This document shows positions 7,571 to 16,355 of a stretch of DNA of 64,000 nt, in pieces. This DNA comes from Bacteroides sp. CAG:770 (GTDB lineage Bacteria; Bacteroidota; Bacteroidia; Bacteroidales; UBA932), in the NCBI GenBank assembly GCA_000435075.1, contig FR890669.1, forward strand, positions 1 to 64,000, written 5' to 3'. The notes under the pieces are model-generated. The model had not been told where the DNA came from and ran no database searches. It worked only from the letters and a program-made list of their open reading frames with translations. The position numbers and the translations under genes were made by a program. The stretch's first letter is position 1. Every line of letters begins with the position of its first letter.

Positions 7571-8173
7571 ATGATTAAAAATATAATATTCGATTTTGGA
7601 GGAGTTCTTCTCGACTGGAATCCACGTTATCTGTATAAATCATATTTCCATAACGACAAGGAAATGGAGCATTTCCTGGCAGACATCTGTAATGGAGAAT
7701 GGAATGCACAGCTTGATGCCGGGCGGCCATTTGCTGAAGGCGTGAAGGAGCTTCAGGCGAAATTTCCTGAATATGCTGAGGCTATCCAGATGTATGACGA
7801 AGGCTGGGAGAAGATGCTCAAATGCGAATTGCCTGATAGCATTGACCTTCTCCGGGAATTGAAATCGAGGGGTTACGGCATTTACGGCCTGACCAACTGG
7901 TCGGCAGAGAAAATAGGCTATGCTTTTAATAATTATCCGTTCTTCAGCCTGTTCGATGGAATAGTCGTCTCAGGTATCGAGAAGATAGTCAAACCGGACA
8001 GGAGGATTTATGAAATCCTGCTCGGAAGGTATTCTCTGAGACCTGAAGAATGTGTCTTTGTAGATGACAACAAAGATAATGTAGATATGGCAAAGCGGCT
8101 TGGAATCAATGCGATACGCTTTGACAACATTGTCAATGTCAGAGGTGAGTTGGAAACGTTACTTAATAAATAA
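7571..8173 (+). CDS. HAD-superfamily phosphatase (subfamily IA, YihX-like)
   Basis: 200 residues, probably a cytoplasmic sugar-phosphate or nucleotide phosphatase. HAD motif I is IIFDFGGVLLDW with nucleophile D8; the usual second Asp at +2 is Gly10, as in the YihX/epoxide-hydrolase-N-terminal branch. Motif II is LTNW (T108), motif III K141 in KIVKPDRRIYE and motif IV VFVDDNKDNV (D165/D166). A helical cap lies at about 20-90. Substrate cannot be told from sequence. It is followed after 17 bases by nhaA. Confidence 0.88.
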   Translation: MIKNIIFDFGGVLLDWNPRYLYKSYFHNDKEMEHFLADICNGEWNAQLDAGRPFAEGVKELQAKFPEYAEAIQMYDEGWEKMLKCELPDSIDLLRELKSRGYGIYGLTNWSAEKIGYAFNNYPFFSLFDGIVVSGIEKIVKPDRRIYEILLGRYSLRPEECVFVDDNKDNVDMAKRLGINAIRFDNIVNVRGELETLLNK

Positions 8174-8190
8174 TTTTAATTTGTAGTATT

Positions 8191-9597
8191 ATGGGACTTA
8201 TACCTATTTATACTTGGACAAAAGGTGTGCGTAATTTCGACCATCGTCGTAAAGTTTTCGCCAAGCAGCCGTGGGCGCAGGGAGTCGTTCTTTTGACCTG
8301 CGTAATCGTTGCAATGTTGCTCGCAAATCTTCCTGCAACAAAGGATTTCTACCATAACCTTCTGGAAACCAATATTTCCCTGTTCTGCCAGTCTCCTGAC
8401 GGGAACGGAATATTTTTCCCTCGCGGTATGACAGTTGAGTCTTTTATCAATGATATATTGATGACAGTATTCTTTTTCACCGTGGGGCTGGAAATCCGCA
8501 GAGAGATGAAAGTCGGAGAGTTGTCATCTGTAAAGAAGGCAATGCTCCCGGTAATAGCCGCATTCGGAGGAGTCGTTGCACCTGCATTGATTTTCTTCAC
8601 CATTAACCACGGTACGGCTGCCGCTACCGGATGGGGTATTCCGACCGCCACTGATATCGCTTTTGCAGTCGGCATCTTGTCGATCCTGGGTGATAGGGTT
8701 CCGGTATCATTGAAAGTGTTCCTTACGGCCCTCGCGATTGCGGATGATTTGATTGCGATTCTCGTCGTTGCCCTGTTCTATGGCGGAAAAATCAACTTCG
8801 TCCTTTTGGGAATTGCCGTACTGGTCATCATTTTCGCGGTGAGAATGAATAAGTTGGGAGAGAAACGCGGAGCCTTCTATATGTTTTGTGCGGTTATCGT
8901 CTGGAGCTTGTTCTACTATGCAGGCATCCACTCTACCATGTCAGGTGTGGTAATGGCTTTTCTTGTTCCTATGGCGCCACGTTATCCGCGTGCTTACTTC
9001 AACAGAAAGGAGCGTCAGTACATCCGTCGTATCGATGAGTATGATGCGCTTTCCTCTGAATCAGACGTGTTCCCTAATGGTCCGCAGAGGCATTGCCTGA
9101 GAAGACTTTCTGTCATTTCGAAGGGCACAATGGGTATGAGCTATCACCTGGAGCACATTCTTGAGCCATGGGTAAACTTCCTGATTATGCCGATCTTCGC
9201 TCTTGCCAATGCCGGTGTGGAGATTCCTGATATTTCTTATTTCAATGTGTTCCATTTCGATCCTGCACTTGGTAGCGTAGGTATGGGTATTTTCTTCGGT
9301 CTGCTTATCGGAAAGCCTCTCGGAATCTCACTTGCAAGTTTCCTTGCAATCAAGTTCCATGCGGGCGAGATGCCGGCCAAGGCTTCATGGAAGATGCTTA
9401 TCGCTGTTGCCTGCCTCGGTGGTATAGGCTTCACAATGTCAATTTTCGTCGATACATTGTCATTCGGCGACCAGTTGCCTGAAGTTACTGCAAGACTCAG
9501 AGATATGGGTAAGGTCGCGGTTTTGCTCGGATCCCTCAGTGCAGGTGTTTTCGGAAGTCTTGTAATCAATCTTGTACATAAAATCGAAGACAAGTAG
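8191..9597 (+). CDS. nhaA: Na+/H+ antiporter NhaA
   Basis: 468 residues, an inner-membrane antiporter exporting Na+ in exchange for protons for pH and salt homeostasis. Signature segments: FFFTVGLEIRREM, the discontinuous-helix motif PTATDIAFAVG with D155, and ALAIADDLIAI with the ion-binding pair D185/D186, then GIHSTMSGVVMAF and the C-terminal GGIGFTMSIFV. It is longer than the E. coli protein (388) owing to an N-terminal extension and a loop around residues 275-315 (RRIDEYDALSSESD) before SYHLEHILEPWV, as is common in Bacteroidota NhaA. Confidence 0.96.
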   Translation: MGLIPIYTWTKGVRNFDHRRKVFAKQPWAQGVVLLTCVIVAMLLANLPATKDFYHNLLETNISLFCQSPDGNGIFFPRGMTVESFINDILMTVFFFTVGLEIRREMKVGELSSVKKAMLPVIAAFGGVVAPALIFFTINHGTAAATGWGIPTATDIAFAVGILSILGDRVPVSLKVFLTALAIADDLIAILVVALFYGGKINFVLLGIAVLVIIFAVRMNKLGEKRGAFYMFCAVIVWSLFYYAGIHSTMSGVVMAFLVPMAPRYPRAYFNRKERQYIRRIDEYDALSSESDVFPNGPQRHCLRRLSVISKGTMGMSYHLEHILEPWVNFLIMPIFALANAGVEIPDISYFNVFHFDPALGSVGMGIFFGLLIGKPLGISLASFLAIKFHAGEMPAKASWKMLIAVACLGGIGFTMSIFVDTLSFGDQLPEVTARLRDMGKVAVLLGSLSAGVFGSLVINLVHKIEDK

Positions 9598-9601
9598 GTC
9601 A

Positions 9602-10348
9602 ATGAAAAAAGCTGTTGTCATAGGTGCCTCTTCTGGCATTGGCCGGGAAATAGCTTCAGGGCTTATCCGTAATGGCTGGAAAGTAGGTATTGTCGCCAGA
9701 CGGGAGGAACTCCTCCGGTCTCTGGCCGCCGAATTTTTAGGTTGCGGAGTCGAAATCCAGGCCATTGATATCACTGAAGAGAAGTCTGTGGAATTGCTTG
9801 ACTCATTGATTTCCAAGCTTGGGGGAATGGACCTTTTTGTCAATGTCTCCGGTCGTGGAAATCAGAACAAGGCTTTGGACCCGGTGATTGAAATCCGCAC
9901 GGCCGAACTGAATGTAACCGGTTTTGTCAGAATGATGGACTATGCCTTCAACTGGTTTGCAAATAATCTTCGCCCCGGGGAACGTGGTCAGATAGCGGCG
10001 GTTACCTCCATTGCCGGAACCAGGGGAATGGGTACCGCTCCTGCCTATTCTGCGACCAAAAGGATGCAGACGACTTATATAGACGCATTGGCCCAGCTTG
10101 CGCGGATGCGCCAGGTAAACATTGACTTTACCGATATCCGCCTGGGATTTGTCCGCACTGACATCCTCGACAGTAACAAGAAATATCCGATGATTATGGA
10201 CAAGGTGCCGGTAGGTGAGGCTGCTGTCAATGCTATTCTGCGCAGGCGCCGTGTCGTGGTCATTGACTGGAAGTTCGGGGTCCTGACTTTCCTGTGGAGC
10301 CTGGTTCCGCAATGTATCTGGGAGAGAATGAGCAAGATAACGAACTGA
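9602..10348 (+). CDS. Short-chain dehydrogenase/reductase
   Basis: 248 residues. NAD(P)-binding GASSGIG at 8-14; catalytic S136, Y149 and K153 in the TSIAGTRG...AYSATK block. The usual NAG motif is replaced by NVSGRG (81-86). The C-terminal ~30 residues (WKFGVLTFLWSLVPQCIWER) are hydrophobic and may touch the membrane, as in other lipid-modifying SDRs; substrate unknown. The ATG lies 4 bases after nhaA's stop, so the two are probably co-transcribed. A strong terminator follows. Confidence 0.87.
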   Translation: MKKAVVIGASSGIGREIASGLIRNGWKVGIVARREELLRSLAAEFLGCGVEIQAIDITEEKSVELLDSLISKLGGMDLFVNVSGRGNQNKALDPVIEIRTAELNVTGFVRMMDYAFNWFANNLRPGERGQIAAVTSIAGTRGMGTAPAYSATKRMQTTYIDALAQLARMRQVNIDFTDIRLGFVRTDILDSNKKYPMIMDKVPVGEAAVNAILRRRRVVVIDWKFGVLTFLWSLVPQCIWERMSKITN

Positions 10349-10376
10349 CTGTTTGAAGATTAGCTTATATATGATA

Positions 10377-10406
10377 AACGCCACCGGGATTTCCGATGGC
10401 GTTTTT
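10377..10406 (+). terminator. Terminator after the SDR gene
   Basis: Inverted repeat AACGCCACCGG / CCGATGGCGTT followed by TTTTT. With A residues on the left it could also act for the convergent S1/P1 nuclease gene. Confidence 0.85.
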
Positions 10407-10425
10407 ATCGTTTGTCTGGCAAGGT

Positions 10426-11217
10426 CTATTTGAAGATGTCGTTAAGCACTGCGGCGAGGCGGATACCTGCGCGGAGAAGCTGGGTCTCGACTGTTTCAGC
10501 CCAGTCGCTTGCGTAGTCGTAGCTGAGTTTTGAACCGACAGGGGTAGCGTCATAGATTTTCTTGCAAATCTCGAAGGTCTCTTTGGCCCATGATTCAGGA
10601 TTGCCTTCTGCAATCTTCTTGTTTCCTTCCTTATTGTAGATGTCAATCTGGTCCACCCATTCTGAGTAAGTCCACTTGTGGGCATTCTCTATAAGGGCTG
10701 AATCCCAGACGGAATGGAGGTTTGTTCCGTTTCTGAAATACTGTACCTGCCAGCTGTTGCCGCCGCGGTCAGACTTGTGTCCCATGTGCATAGGGCAGTG
10801 GAGGTCGCCCATAAGGTGGACAAGGAACTTGAGGGAGAGTACCTGCTCGTCTCTGCTGAGTTTTCCGCTCTTGAGAGCCGTAATCTGCTCATTGATGGCA
10901 CGTACTACGTCTCCTTTCTCGTTGAGGGGAGCCTCTTCGAAAGTAAGGCCTGCGTCAATGTTCTTGTAGTGCCATGTGCTGGTGTATTTGTACTCAGGTG
11001 TATGGCTTGCATTGTCCATCCAGTTTGCCCAATATACGATGGATTTTCCGTCCAGAAGTTCTGTAATCTTCTTGTCGGCTTTCTTCGTGAGGTGTCTTTC
11101 TGCGAGAGCACATGTTACATCATGACCTTTCTGGCCCCATGAATAGCCATTGACAGTAGCGACCAGCAGTCCTGCTCCGAGGCAGACTGCCTTAATAAAT
11201 TTGTTCAAATTTCTCAT
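10426..11217 (-). CDS. Secreted S1/P1-type nuclease
   Basis: 263 residues with a signal peptide cleaved after NGYS, leaving the invariant N-terminal Trp (W27). This family of three-zinc enzymes degrades single-stranded nucleic acid and removes 3'-phosphates. All nine zinc ligands of the fungal enzymes can be placed: W27, H32, D68, H83, H134, D138, H144, H168 and D172. It is probably periplasmic and used for nucleotide scavenging. A strong promoter lies upstream. The neighbouring genes encode two further exported hydrolases with nuclease-type folds (NucA-like, EEP). Confidence 0.93.
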   Translation of the reverse strand: MRNLNKFIKAVCLGAGLLVATVNGYSWGQKGHDVTCALAERHLTKKADKKITELLDGKSIVYWANWMDNASHTPEYKYTSTWHYKNIDAGLTFEEAPLNEKGDVVRAINEQITALKSGKLSRDEQVLSLKFLVHLMGDLHCPMHMGHKSDRGGNSWQVQYFRNGTNLHSVWDSALIENAHKWTYSEWVDQIDIYNKEGNKKIAEGNPESWAKETFEICKKIYDATPVGSKLSYDYASDWAETVETQLLRAGIRLAAVLNDIFK

Positions 11218-11262
11218 ATTATAAATTAGTGATTATCCGTCTGTACGATGTATCTAATCTTA

Positions 11263-11293
11263 CAAATTTAATATTATATTTTTTCTTGGCAAA
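11263..11293 (-). promoter_or_regulatory. Promoter of the S1/P1 nuclease gene
   Basis: Minus strand: TTTG (11290-11293), 19 bases, TAAATTTG (11263-11270). Exact match to the Bacteroidetes consensus; start about 40 bases before the ATG. Confidence 0.8.
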
Positions 11294-11322
11294 CTGAAAT
11301 TTCAGTCCTTTGTTTTGACAGG

Positions 11323-11360
11323 ATACAAAAAGGTCCGGAACAGATCGCTGTTTCCGGACC
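11323..11360 (-). terminator. Terminator of the NucA-like nuclease gene
   Basis: On the minus strand GGTCCGGAAACAG / CTGTTCCGGACC followed by TTTTTGT, 8 bases after the stop codon. Confidence 0.85.
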
Positions 11361-11367
11361 GTTGGAC

Positions 11368-12540
11368 TTACCACGAGACATTGCTGTTCGAGGTGAATTC
11401 CTCTGTGGTCATTCTCTTGCCGGAAGGCGTGCCGGCGATAGAGGAGAGACCTGGCCAATCATTGATATTATACTTTTTCTTCGCTTCTGCAGGTGCGAGA
11501 GGGAAGAAGTTGAACTCGCCTCCAATCTTTTTCTCAATTTCTGATACGGAGTAGATGTAATCGGCAAGCGGCGGAAGTGAGGACAACTTTTCTCCAGTGA
11601 AACTCTGAGGAAACCAGAATCCGATCGCCATTACTTCGTCTGCTGAACATTCCCAGATCGGCTTTCCGGTATTGCCGTTCTTGGTTCTGAGCACGAGTTT
11701 GTATCTGGCTGTCGGCATGAGGCAATCCTTTGACACTGACGAAGTTCTGCTCCAGTCGCACGCATCTTGGAGAATCCATGAATTGTCCCCGTAGTAGCAT
11801 CCGACGACTACATAGAGAGTGTCGCTGCACCTCCATCTGTTTGGAAGAATCTGCTCGATCATTTTCCAGTGTGAATCTGAGGAGGTCTCGTTCAGATATC
11901 TTTCCGGTGCGATGTTGGTCGGATAGAACGTCTGGATATTGAGGTCTATAGGGTTGTTCTTGTTTCCGCATCCCCTTTCTGCCGAGCGCATCAGATGTCC
12001 TTTGGTGACAGTCTTGCCGGATGGCATAGGAGACCAGTACATATACTTGTCTGTAGGTGTCCCTCCCGTCGATGTCCATGGCCAGTTGTTCCAGTCAGAC
12101 GCATATATTATGGACTGTTCGCTTTCACTAAATGACGGATCGGGTCTCCACGGGTCCTTTGCAGGTCGGGTATAGCCGCCTTCCCAGTAAATCTCGTGGC
12201 AAGGATATGCTACCCACATAGGATTGTGTCTGCGGATGTCATAACATGCCTCATAGTTGCGGACATTCTTTCTGGACTTGTAAGTCGTTCCCCTGTGGTC
12301 CACATATTTGTAGTCGGCATTGGCGATAACCGTTGTCGGACGTTCGATGTAATCCCTCGTCTGCGGTTCAGGCTCAGGCTCAGGCTCCGGTTCTGGTTCC
12401 GGTTCTGGCTCCGGTTCTGGTTCGGGTTCCGGGGTTGGGGTTTCTTGTCCTGGTTTTTCCGGTATTTTCTCAGGCTTACATGCTTCGAAGCAGAAGGTCA
12501 GTGTAAGACTCAGCAAGACCGGCAATAAAAATTTTCTCAT
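11368..12540 (-). CDS. DNA/RNA non-specific endonuclease-like lipoprotein with Pro-Glu repeat
   Basis: 390 residues. A signal peptide with lipobox FEAC is followed by a low-complexity (Pro-Glu)n spacer of about 22 residues (starting near 40) that probably spans the cell-surface glycan layer. The catalytic ββα-metal domain follows: TKGHLMRSAERG corresponds to the DRGH.xxS/A motif of NucA/EndoG enzymes, with K replacing the usual Asp-Arg start, then the metal-binding Asn helix FYPTNIAPERYLN. The spacer is encoded by a 6-bp imperfect tandem repeat (about 12362-12440). The start at 12540 puts the signal peptide first. Confidence 0.82.
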   Translation of the reverse strand: MRKFLLPVLLSLTLTFCFEACKPEKIPEKPGQETPTPEPEPEPEPEPEPEPEPEPEPEPQTRDYIERPTTVIANADYKYVDHRGTTYKSRKNVRNYEACYDIRRHNPMWVAYPCHEIYWEGGYTRPAKDPWRPDPSFSESEQSIIYASDWNNWPWTSTGGTPTDKYMYWSPMPSGKTVTKGHLMRSAERGCGNKNNPIDLNIQTFYPTNIAPERYLNETSSDSHWKMIEQILPNRWRCSDTLYVVVGCYYGDNSWILQDACDWSRTSSVSKDCLMPTARYKLVLRTKNGNTGKPIWECSADEVMAIGFWFPQSFTGEKLSSLPPLADYIYSVSEIEKKIGGEFNFFPLAPAEAKKKYNINDWPGLSSIAGTPSGKRMTTEEFTSNSNVSW

Positions 12541-12562
12541 AACACTTGCTTGTTTTTGTTTG

Positions 12563-12727
12563 CTACCATGGAAATGTCGACTTGTTGAAACTTTCAGTCG
12601 ACAGACCATTGTTGTTTATGCTCTCTCCAATTATAAGATTGAAATTATATGTTCTGTTTGCATCGAAGCGGATGTCAACTGCTGAGGCATTTCTTGGATC
12701 AATGGCTGTGAAGTTTGTCGAACCGCT
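12563..12727 (-). pseudogene. Possible C-terminal remnant of an exported protein
   Basis: A minus-strand frame ending at 12563 reads like the end of a beta-rich exported protein (NFTAIDPRNASAVDIRF, then TYNFNLIIGESINNN), but upstream of about 12727 the frame becomes low-quality and overlaps the promoter region of the divergent gene. It may be a gene fragment left upstream of the nuclease gene, or chance. I cannot name a family. Confidence 0.2.
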
Positions 12728-12834
12728 CGACAAAAACAAAGATAAGATAAATTTTCCAAGTACAAAAACACCGGTGCCGGCTGTGGGATAATGAGTTAAG
12801 ATTTGTATATTTGTGAATTGAAAAAATTGTACAG

Positions 12835-13722
12835 ATGAAAAAAATAACATTGAAACTATTCATTGTGCTGTCGGTTCTACTGACATTGATACAATGCAGG
12901 CCGGCATCGAATGAACTCAGGGTCGTCTCATTCAATATTAGGATGGGCGTGGCTGATGACGGGGAGAATTCCTGGGTGTTCCGCAGGGAAGCTTCCGCCG
13001 CGATGGTCAATGAAATCCGTCCCGATATCATGGGCCTGCAGGAGGCGTTTGATTTCCAGGCAGAGTTCATAAAGGAACAATGTCCTGATTACAAGGGTGT
13101 CGGAGTCGGACGTGATGACGGAAAATCAGAGGGCGAAATGATGATGATTTTCTATAATACCAAGACGGTCGAGCTCAAGGATTGGGGTACGTTCTGGCTT
13201 TCTGAAACTCCCGAAGTGCCTTCTTTCGGATGGGATGCAGCATGTCGCCGTACCGCAACCTGGGCGCTGCTTGAAATGCGCAAGTCCGGCAGGGAATTCT
13301 ATTATGTCAATACTCATCTTGACCATCAGGGCCGTGTCGCTGAGAAGAATGGCCTGAAGCTTATAGTTGAGCGCATTGACAGTATCAATCCTAAGAAATA
13401 TCCGATGGTATTGACAGGTGATTTCAATGTTCTTCCGGCAGATGCCGTTCTGGATGACCTTGACCGGATCATGTCGAGCGCCCGCGCCACAGCGGATGTG
13501 ACCGACAGCATCCCTTCTTTCAATGCTTTCGGCAAGCCTCTCAGGCACGCCGCGATTGGGGACCAGTTCGTGGATCTCGCGACGACCGCAGGCCTGACCA
13601 TTGACTACATCTATTACTCCGGCTTCTCCAAGTGCCCAAGTTTCCGGACTGTCACGGAAAGTTTCGCAGACGTGCCATATATATCTGACCATTACCCGGT
13701 TATGGCCGTTCTTAAATTTTAG
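12835..13722 (+). CDS. Endonuclease/exonuclease/phosphatase-family lipoprotein
   Basis: 295 residues. Signal peptide with lipobox LIQC (Cys20/21), then an EEP (DNase I-like) fold: SFNIRMG (32-38), GLQEAF, YNTKTVELKDWGTFWLSETP, NTHLDHQG, TGDFNVLP and the C-terminal SDHYPVMAVL supply the metal-binding and catalytic Asn, Glu, His, Asp and His. Such exported EEP proteins are annotated as endonucleases or phosphodiesterases acting on nucleic acid, sugar phosphates or lipids; substrate is not visible. A TATATTTG -7 box at 12806-12813 precedes the ATG. Confidence 0.88.
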   Translation: MKKITLKLFIVLSVLLTLIQCRPASNELRVVSFNIRMGVADDGENSWVFRREASAAMVNEIRPDIMGLQEAFDFQAEFIKEQCPDYKGVGVGRDDGKSEGEMMMIFYNTKTVELKDWGTFWLSETPEVPSFGWDAACRRTATWALLEMRKSGREFYYVNTHLDHQGRVAEKNGLKLIVERIDSINPKKYPMVLTGDFNVLPADAVLDDLDRIMSSARATADVTDSIPSFNAFGKPLRHAAIGDQFVDLATTAGLTIDYIYYSGFSKCPSFRTVTESFADVPYISDHYPVMAVLKF

Positions 13723-13735
13723 GGACTGGAGTATT

Positions 13736-14977
13736 TTATCTTCCAGGAATGATAATGTGGTGGTTCCCGATGGACGAGTGCAGGAAGTAGTCTGCAAGTC
13801 CCGGAGCCGCCACGATTATTTGTGTGCGGCAAAGATTGTCATTGTATTGATTTTCAATGATATCGACCTCTTCCAAAAACATTTCGGTGCAGTCTGGCGA
13901 TATTTTCAGTATCCTTGCCGGGCCTGCAGGAATGATGCCATGCACGGCGACTCCTATCCCGGATTCGAAATGTGTGTCATAGCAGTAACTGCTTACGATG
14001 TTGAGTGGTACCGTGCAATGGGCAAACAGCAATTTGTCTCCGTCGATGCGTGAGAGGTTCGCCTGAAATCCAGGTGTGCCGTATTTTTTCATCGCAACGC
14101 ACATGGACAACAGCGCAGGAACATCGCCTTCGCATGTCGCCACAATTCCCTGACTGTTAAGTATTGCCAATGCCATACAGCCCGTGCTGCCAAGAGCGGT
14201 GAGTAGGTCAAAGCATCTGAGCGACACGCCATCCAGGTCATATTTCTCTGTCATTGACTTTAGCGCGCAGTAAATGTCAAGGGCCTTCCCGAAATCCGTC
14301 TCCGTAATATCGTGTCCGAATTTAGGCTTGTTCAATGCATTGAGATTCAGGCTTTCGAGATATTTCCTGTCGGGATTTTCCGCTGACAGGACAAGCTCGT
14401 TTATGTCAATGTCAATGATTTCGACACCCAGTTTTTCTTTTGCTGCATCGTAGTTTACATCGCTGGATATCAGCCAGTCCGAAGGTTTTCCGACAACGCC
14501 GACCTTCATTCCCTCCAGTATCCGTCCCATGTAATATTTGCGTACATGACTCTTGTCTCTCTTAGAATATCCGGCCTTTAACTTTCTGACGATATCATCC
14601 GTGTTTCCATGTATGATTTCTCCAGGATATCCGTTGCGGTTCAGGTATGACAATATTTCCATTGAAGCTGCCAATGAATTGCTTTTTCCGCTGGTAAGCA
14701 GTCTTACCGGCTTATGGTCAGGTACTTGCATCTGTCCATCTCTAAAGAATCCGCTCTTGAATATCCCCTCAGTCCCTCCTGTCCTGACATATATGAGGTT
14801 GTTCAATGTTTCCCCATATCCCGAGAAATCCTCGCCCCTGAAGTCGAAATCTTCTCCAAGCACCTCTTCGATCTCTCTTATGAATTTTTCCTCTGCCGGA
14901 TTACATGCCGCCTCGCTATGCAGGCTGGATGTCAATGTATATAGTGTGAACATGTGTTGTTGCTGTTTAGACGGCAA
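13736..14977 (-). CDS. L-fucose/L-arabinose isomerase-like protein
   Basis: 413 residues. The pattern (TLTSSLHSEAA at the N-terminus, DGVSLRCFDLLTALGSTGCMALAILNSQGIVATCEGDVPALLSM in the last third, then a HCTVPLNI segment) matches the FucI/AraA-type sugar isomerase superfamily often seen as a stand-alone 'fucose isomerase-like' protein in gut anaerobes. The metal-binding Glu/Asp in the CEGD motif is present. The true substrate is unknown. The start may be the ATG at 14953 (MFTLYTLTSS), which fits the conserved N-terminus better. It is convergent with the EEP gene, 13 bases apart. Confidence 0.65.
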   Translation of the reverse strand: MPSKQQQHMFTLYTLTSSLHSEAACNPAEEKFIREIEEVLGEDFDFRGEDFSGYGETLNNLIYVRTGGTEGIFKSGFFRDGQMQVPDHKPVRLLTSGKSNSLAASMEILSYLNRNGYPGEIIHGNTDDIVRKLKAGYSKRDKSHVRKYYMGRILEGMKVGVVGKPSDWLISSDVNYDAAKEKLGVEIIDIDINELVLSAENPDRKYLESLNLNALNKPKFGHDITETDFGKALDIYCALKSMTEKYDLDGVSLRCFDLLTALGSTGCMALAILNSQGIVATCEGDVPALLSMCVAMKKYGTPGFQANLSRIDGDKLLFAHCTVPLNIVSSYCYDTHFESGIGVAVHGIIPAGPARILKISPDCTEMFLEEVDIIENQYNDNLCRTQIIVAAPGLADYFLHSSIGNHHIIIPGR

Positions 14978-15194
14978 AAGTAATAATAATCTTGCTTATG
15001 TCAGGTGAATTATAAGAAAATACTGATTTGATGATTTTAGTGAAAAATAAAACTATTTTGTCCGATCAGTTCTGTTGGCGGCTTTGCTCGCCTCATTCTT
15101 ACATCGTCGATGGACGTACGCTCGACCATGAGCCTTAGGCCCATTTCCGGAAGCATGCTGTCGAACTTGAAGGACATGACGCCGCACTGCTAGC
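14978..15194. other. Intergenic stretch with decayed coding-like sequence
   Basis: No intact gene. Between 15070 and 15190 short open frames exist on both strands (a minus-strand one contains LPEMGLRLMVERTSIDDVRM and stops near 15043), but each is closed by stops within about 50 codons. This may be remnant DNA between the fucose-isomerase-like gene and the truncated NUDIX gene. Confidence 0.3.
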
Positions 15195-15240
15195 CTCCCT
15201 CAGGCCGTCCGAAAGACACTTTTCGGATGTCCTGAGGGGG
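15195..15240. repeat. Long inverted repeat at the broken 5' side of the NUDIX remnant
   Basis: CCCTCAGGCCGTCCGAAA and TTTCGGATGTCCTGAGGG face each other around a 6-base loop, with two mismatches over 18 pairs. It has no T tract. It sits exactly where the NUDIX gene loses its N-terminal half, so it may mark a rearrangement or element end. Confidence 0.6.
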
Positions 15241-15393
15241 AGCCACGAGGATGCGCTTCGCCGTGAGATTCGTGAGGAATTGGAGATGGAGATTACTGTT
15301 GGTGATCTTATCGATACTATCGAGTATGATTATCCGACCTTCCATCTTTCCATGAAGTGTTTTGCCCGCTGTATACAGAAGTGTATAATATAG
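15241..15393 (+). pseudogene. NUDIX hydrolase fragment
   Basis: Frame reading HEDALRREIREELEMEI, an evident NUDIX box (REXXEE core) followed by strands DTIEYDYPTFHLSMKCF of a MutT/CTP-pyrophosphohydrolase-like domain. The N-terminal half is missing: upstream is an inverted repeat and stop codons. The C-terminal part is lost after about 15365, where the sequence turns AT-rich and the convergent acyltransferase gene begins; the stop is at 15391-15393. I read it as a housekeeping gene cut by insertion of the polysaccharide island. Confidence 0.7.
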
Positions 15394-16283
15394 GCAAGTA
15401 TGATGTCAAGTATTAGTACCAATGAGACAACAATGTAAGTTGATGTTAGATGTAAATCATTGGTAACAATATAGATAGGGATATATTGGATAATGAACAT
15501 TTCTAATGATATTGAACTGAGAAATTTGACGATACGTATTTCCTTTAAATCTCTGACAATATACATAAAAATGAAGAAGGCTATTGGATATATGCAAACA
15601 TCCAAACGATGTCCGAGAGGTTGAATGAAGAATAAAACTAACAACGCTAATGCTATTAATGCGTGCCATCTGACAAATTTAGTTCTAATTGTATTATCAA
15701 ATAAACCGAAGAGCATCCCTATACAGAAAGCTGGACATCGGGTATATCGCCATGATTCAATTCCAATAAGAGGAGCTATTATGATATAGCCTGAAACAAG
15801 TGCGCAAGTTAATACGACTTTGATAAAAATATTTGATTTTACATACCTGAAGACTAGGAAATAGAAGATGTAGAAATAAGACAATGTCCAAATATACCAC
15901 GAAGTAGGAACAAAAGAATATAAACCATTCACCTTAAACAAAGTCACTTGGTCAATTCCTTCAAAATATCTGTATATAATGAACAGAGCTAGCGTAACAA
16001 AATAAGGAATAAACAGTTTGGTTAAGGATTTTCGTAAAAATCCATTGATATAATGTTCATTCTTTATATAAGAAATGACAAGACCATATCCTGACATTGC
16101 AAAGAATATATACATTACGATTCTACCCATTGCGCCTATTATCCCAATCCCCGGAAAACCAAGGTTTGAAATATGGTGTATAATTATTATAATGGGCAAG
16201 ATAGATTTTAGCCAATTGACCTTAGTTTTGCCGTATTGATACAATGGTTTGTTTAAAAATTCTTTTATCGAAAAAGTGTTCAT
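15330..16283 (-). CDS. Acyltransferase family 3 membrane protein
   Basis: About 317 residues, nearly all hydrophobic, with around ten predicted membrane helices. HHISNLGFPGIGIIGAMGRI near the N-terminus is the family-3 (OatA/NodX-like) pattern with the conserved His, followed by FFAMSGYGLV. Such proteins O-acetylate surface polysaccharides or lipids. I start at 16283 (MNTFSIKEFL). The last ~12 residues (AKHFMERWKVG) are read from what was NUDIX coding DNA on the other strand, so the C-terminus was created by the junction. AT-rich, like its two upstream partners. Confidence 0.8.
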   Translation of the reverse strand: MNTFSIKEFLNKPLYQYGKTKVNWLKSILPIIIIIHHISNLGFPGIGIIGAMGRIVMYIFFAMSGYGLVISYIKNEHYINGFLRKSLTKLFIPYFVTLALFIIYRYFEGIDQVTLFKVNGLYSFVPTSWYIWTLSYFYIFYFLVFRYVKSNIFIKVVLTCALVSGYIIIAPLIGIESWRYTRCPAFCIGMLFGLFDNTIRTKFVRWHALIALALLVLFFIQPLGHRLDVCIYPIAFFIFMYIVRDLKEIRIVKFLSSISLEMFIIQYIPIYIVTNDLHLTSTYIVVSLVLILDIILAYIIHFCIQRAKHFMERWKVG

Positions 16284-16355
16284 CTTGTAAATTGTTATGA
16301 GTGAAATAACATTTTTGTAAACAGTTATTATTAGGAACAATGCAGTTTGGAAAGA

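Noticed and set aside
12563..12850. 95-codon minus-strand ORF as an intact gene
   Set aside because: The first ~40 residues are low-quality read-through of the divergent promoter; at most a gene fragment remains.
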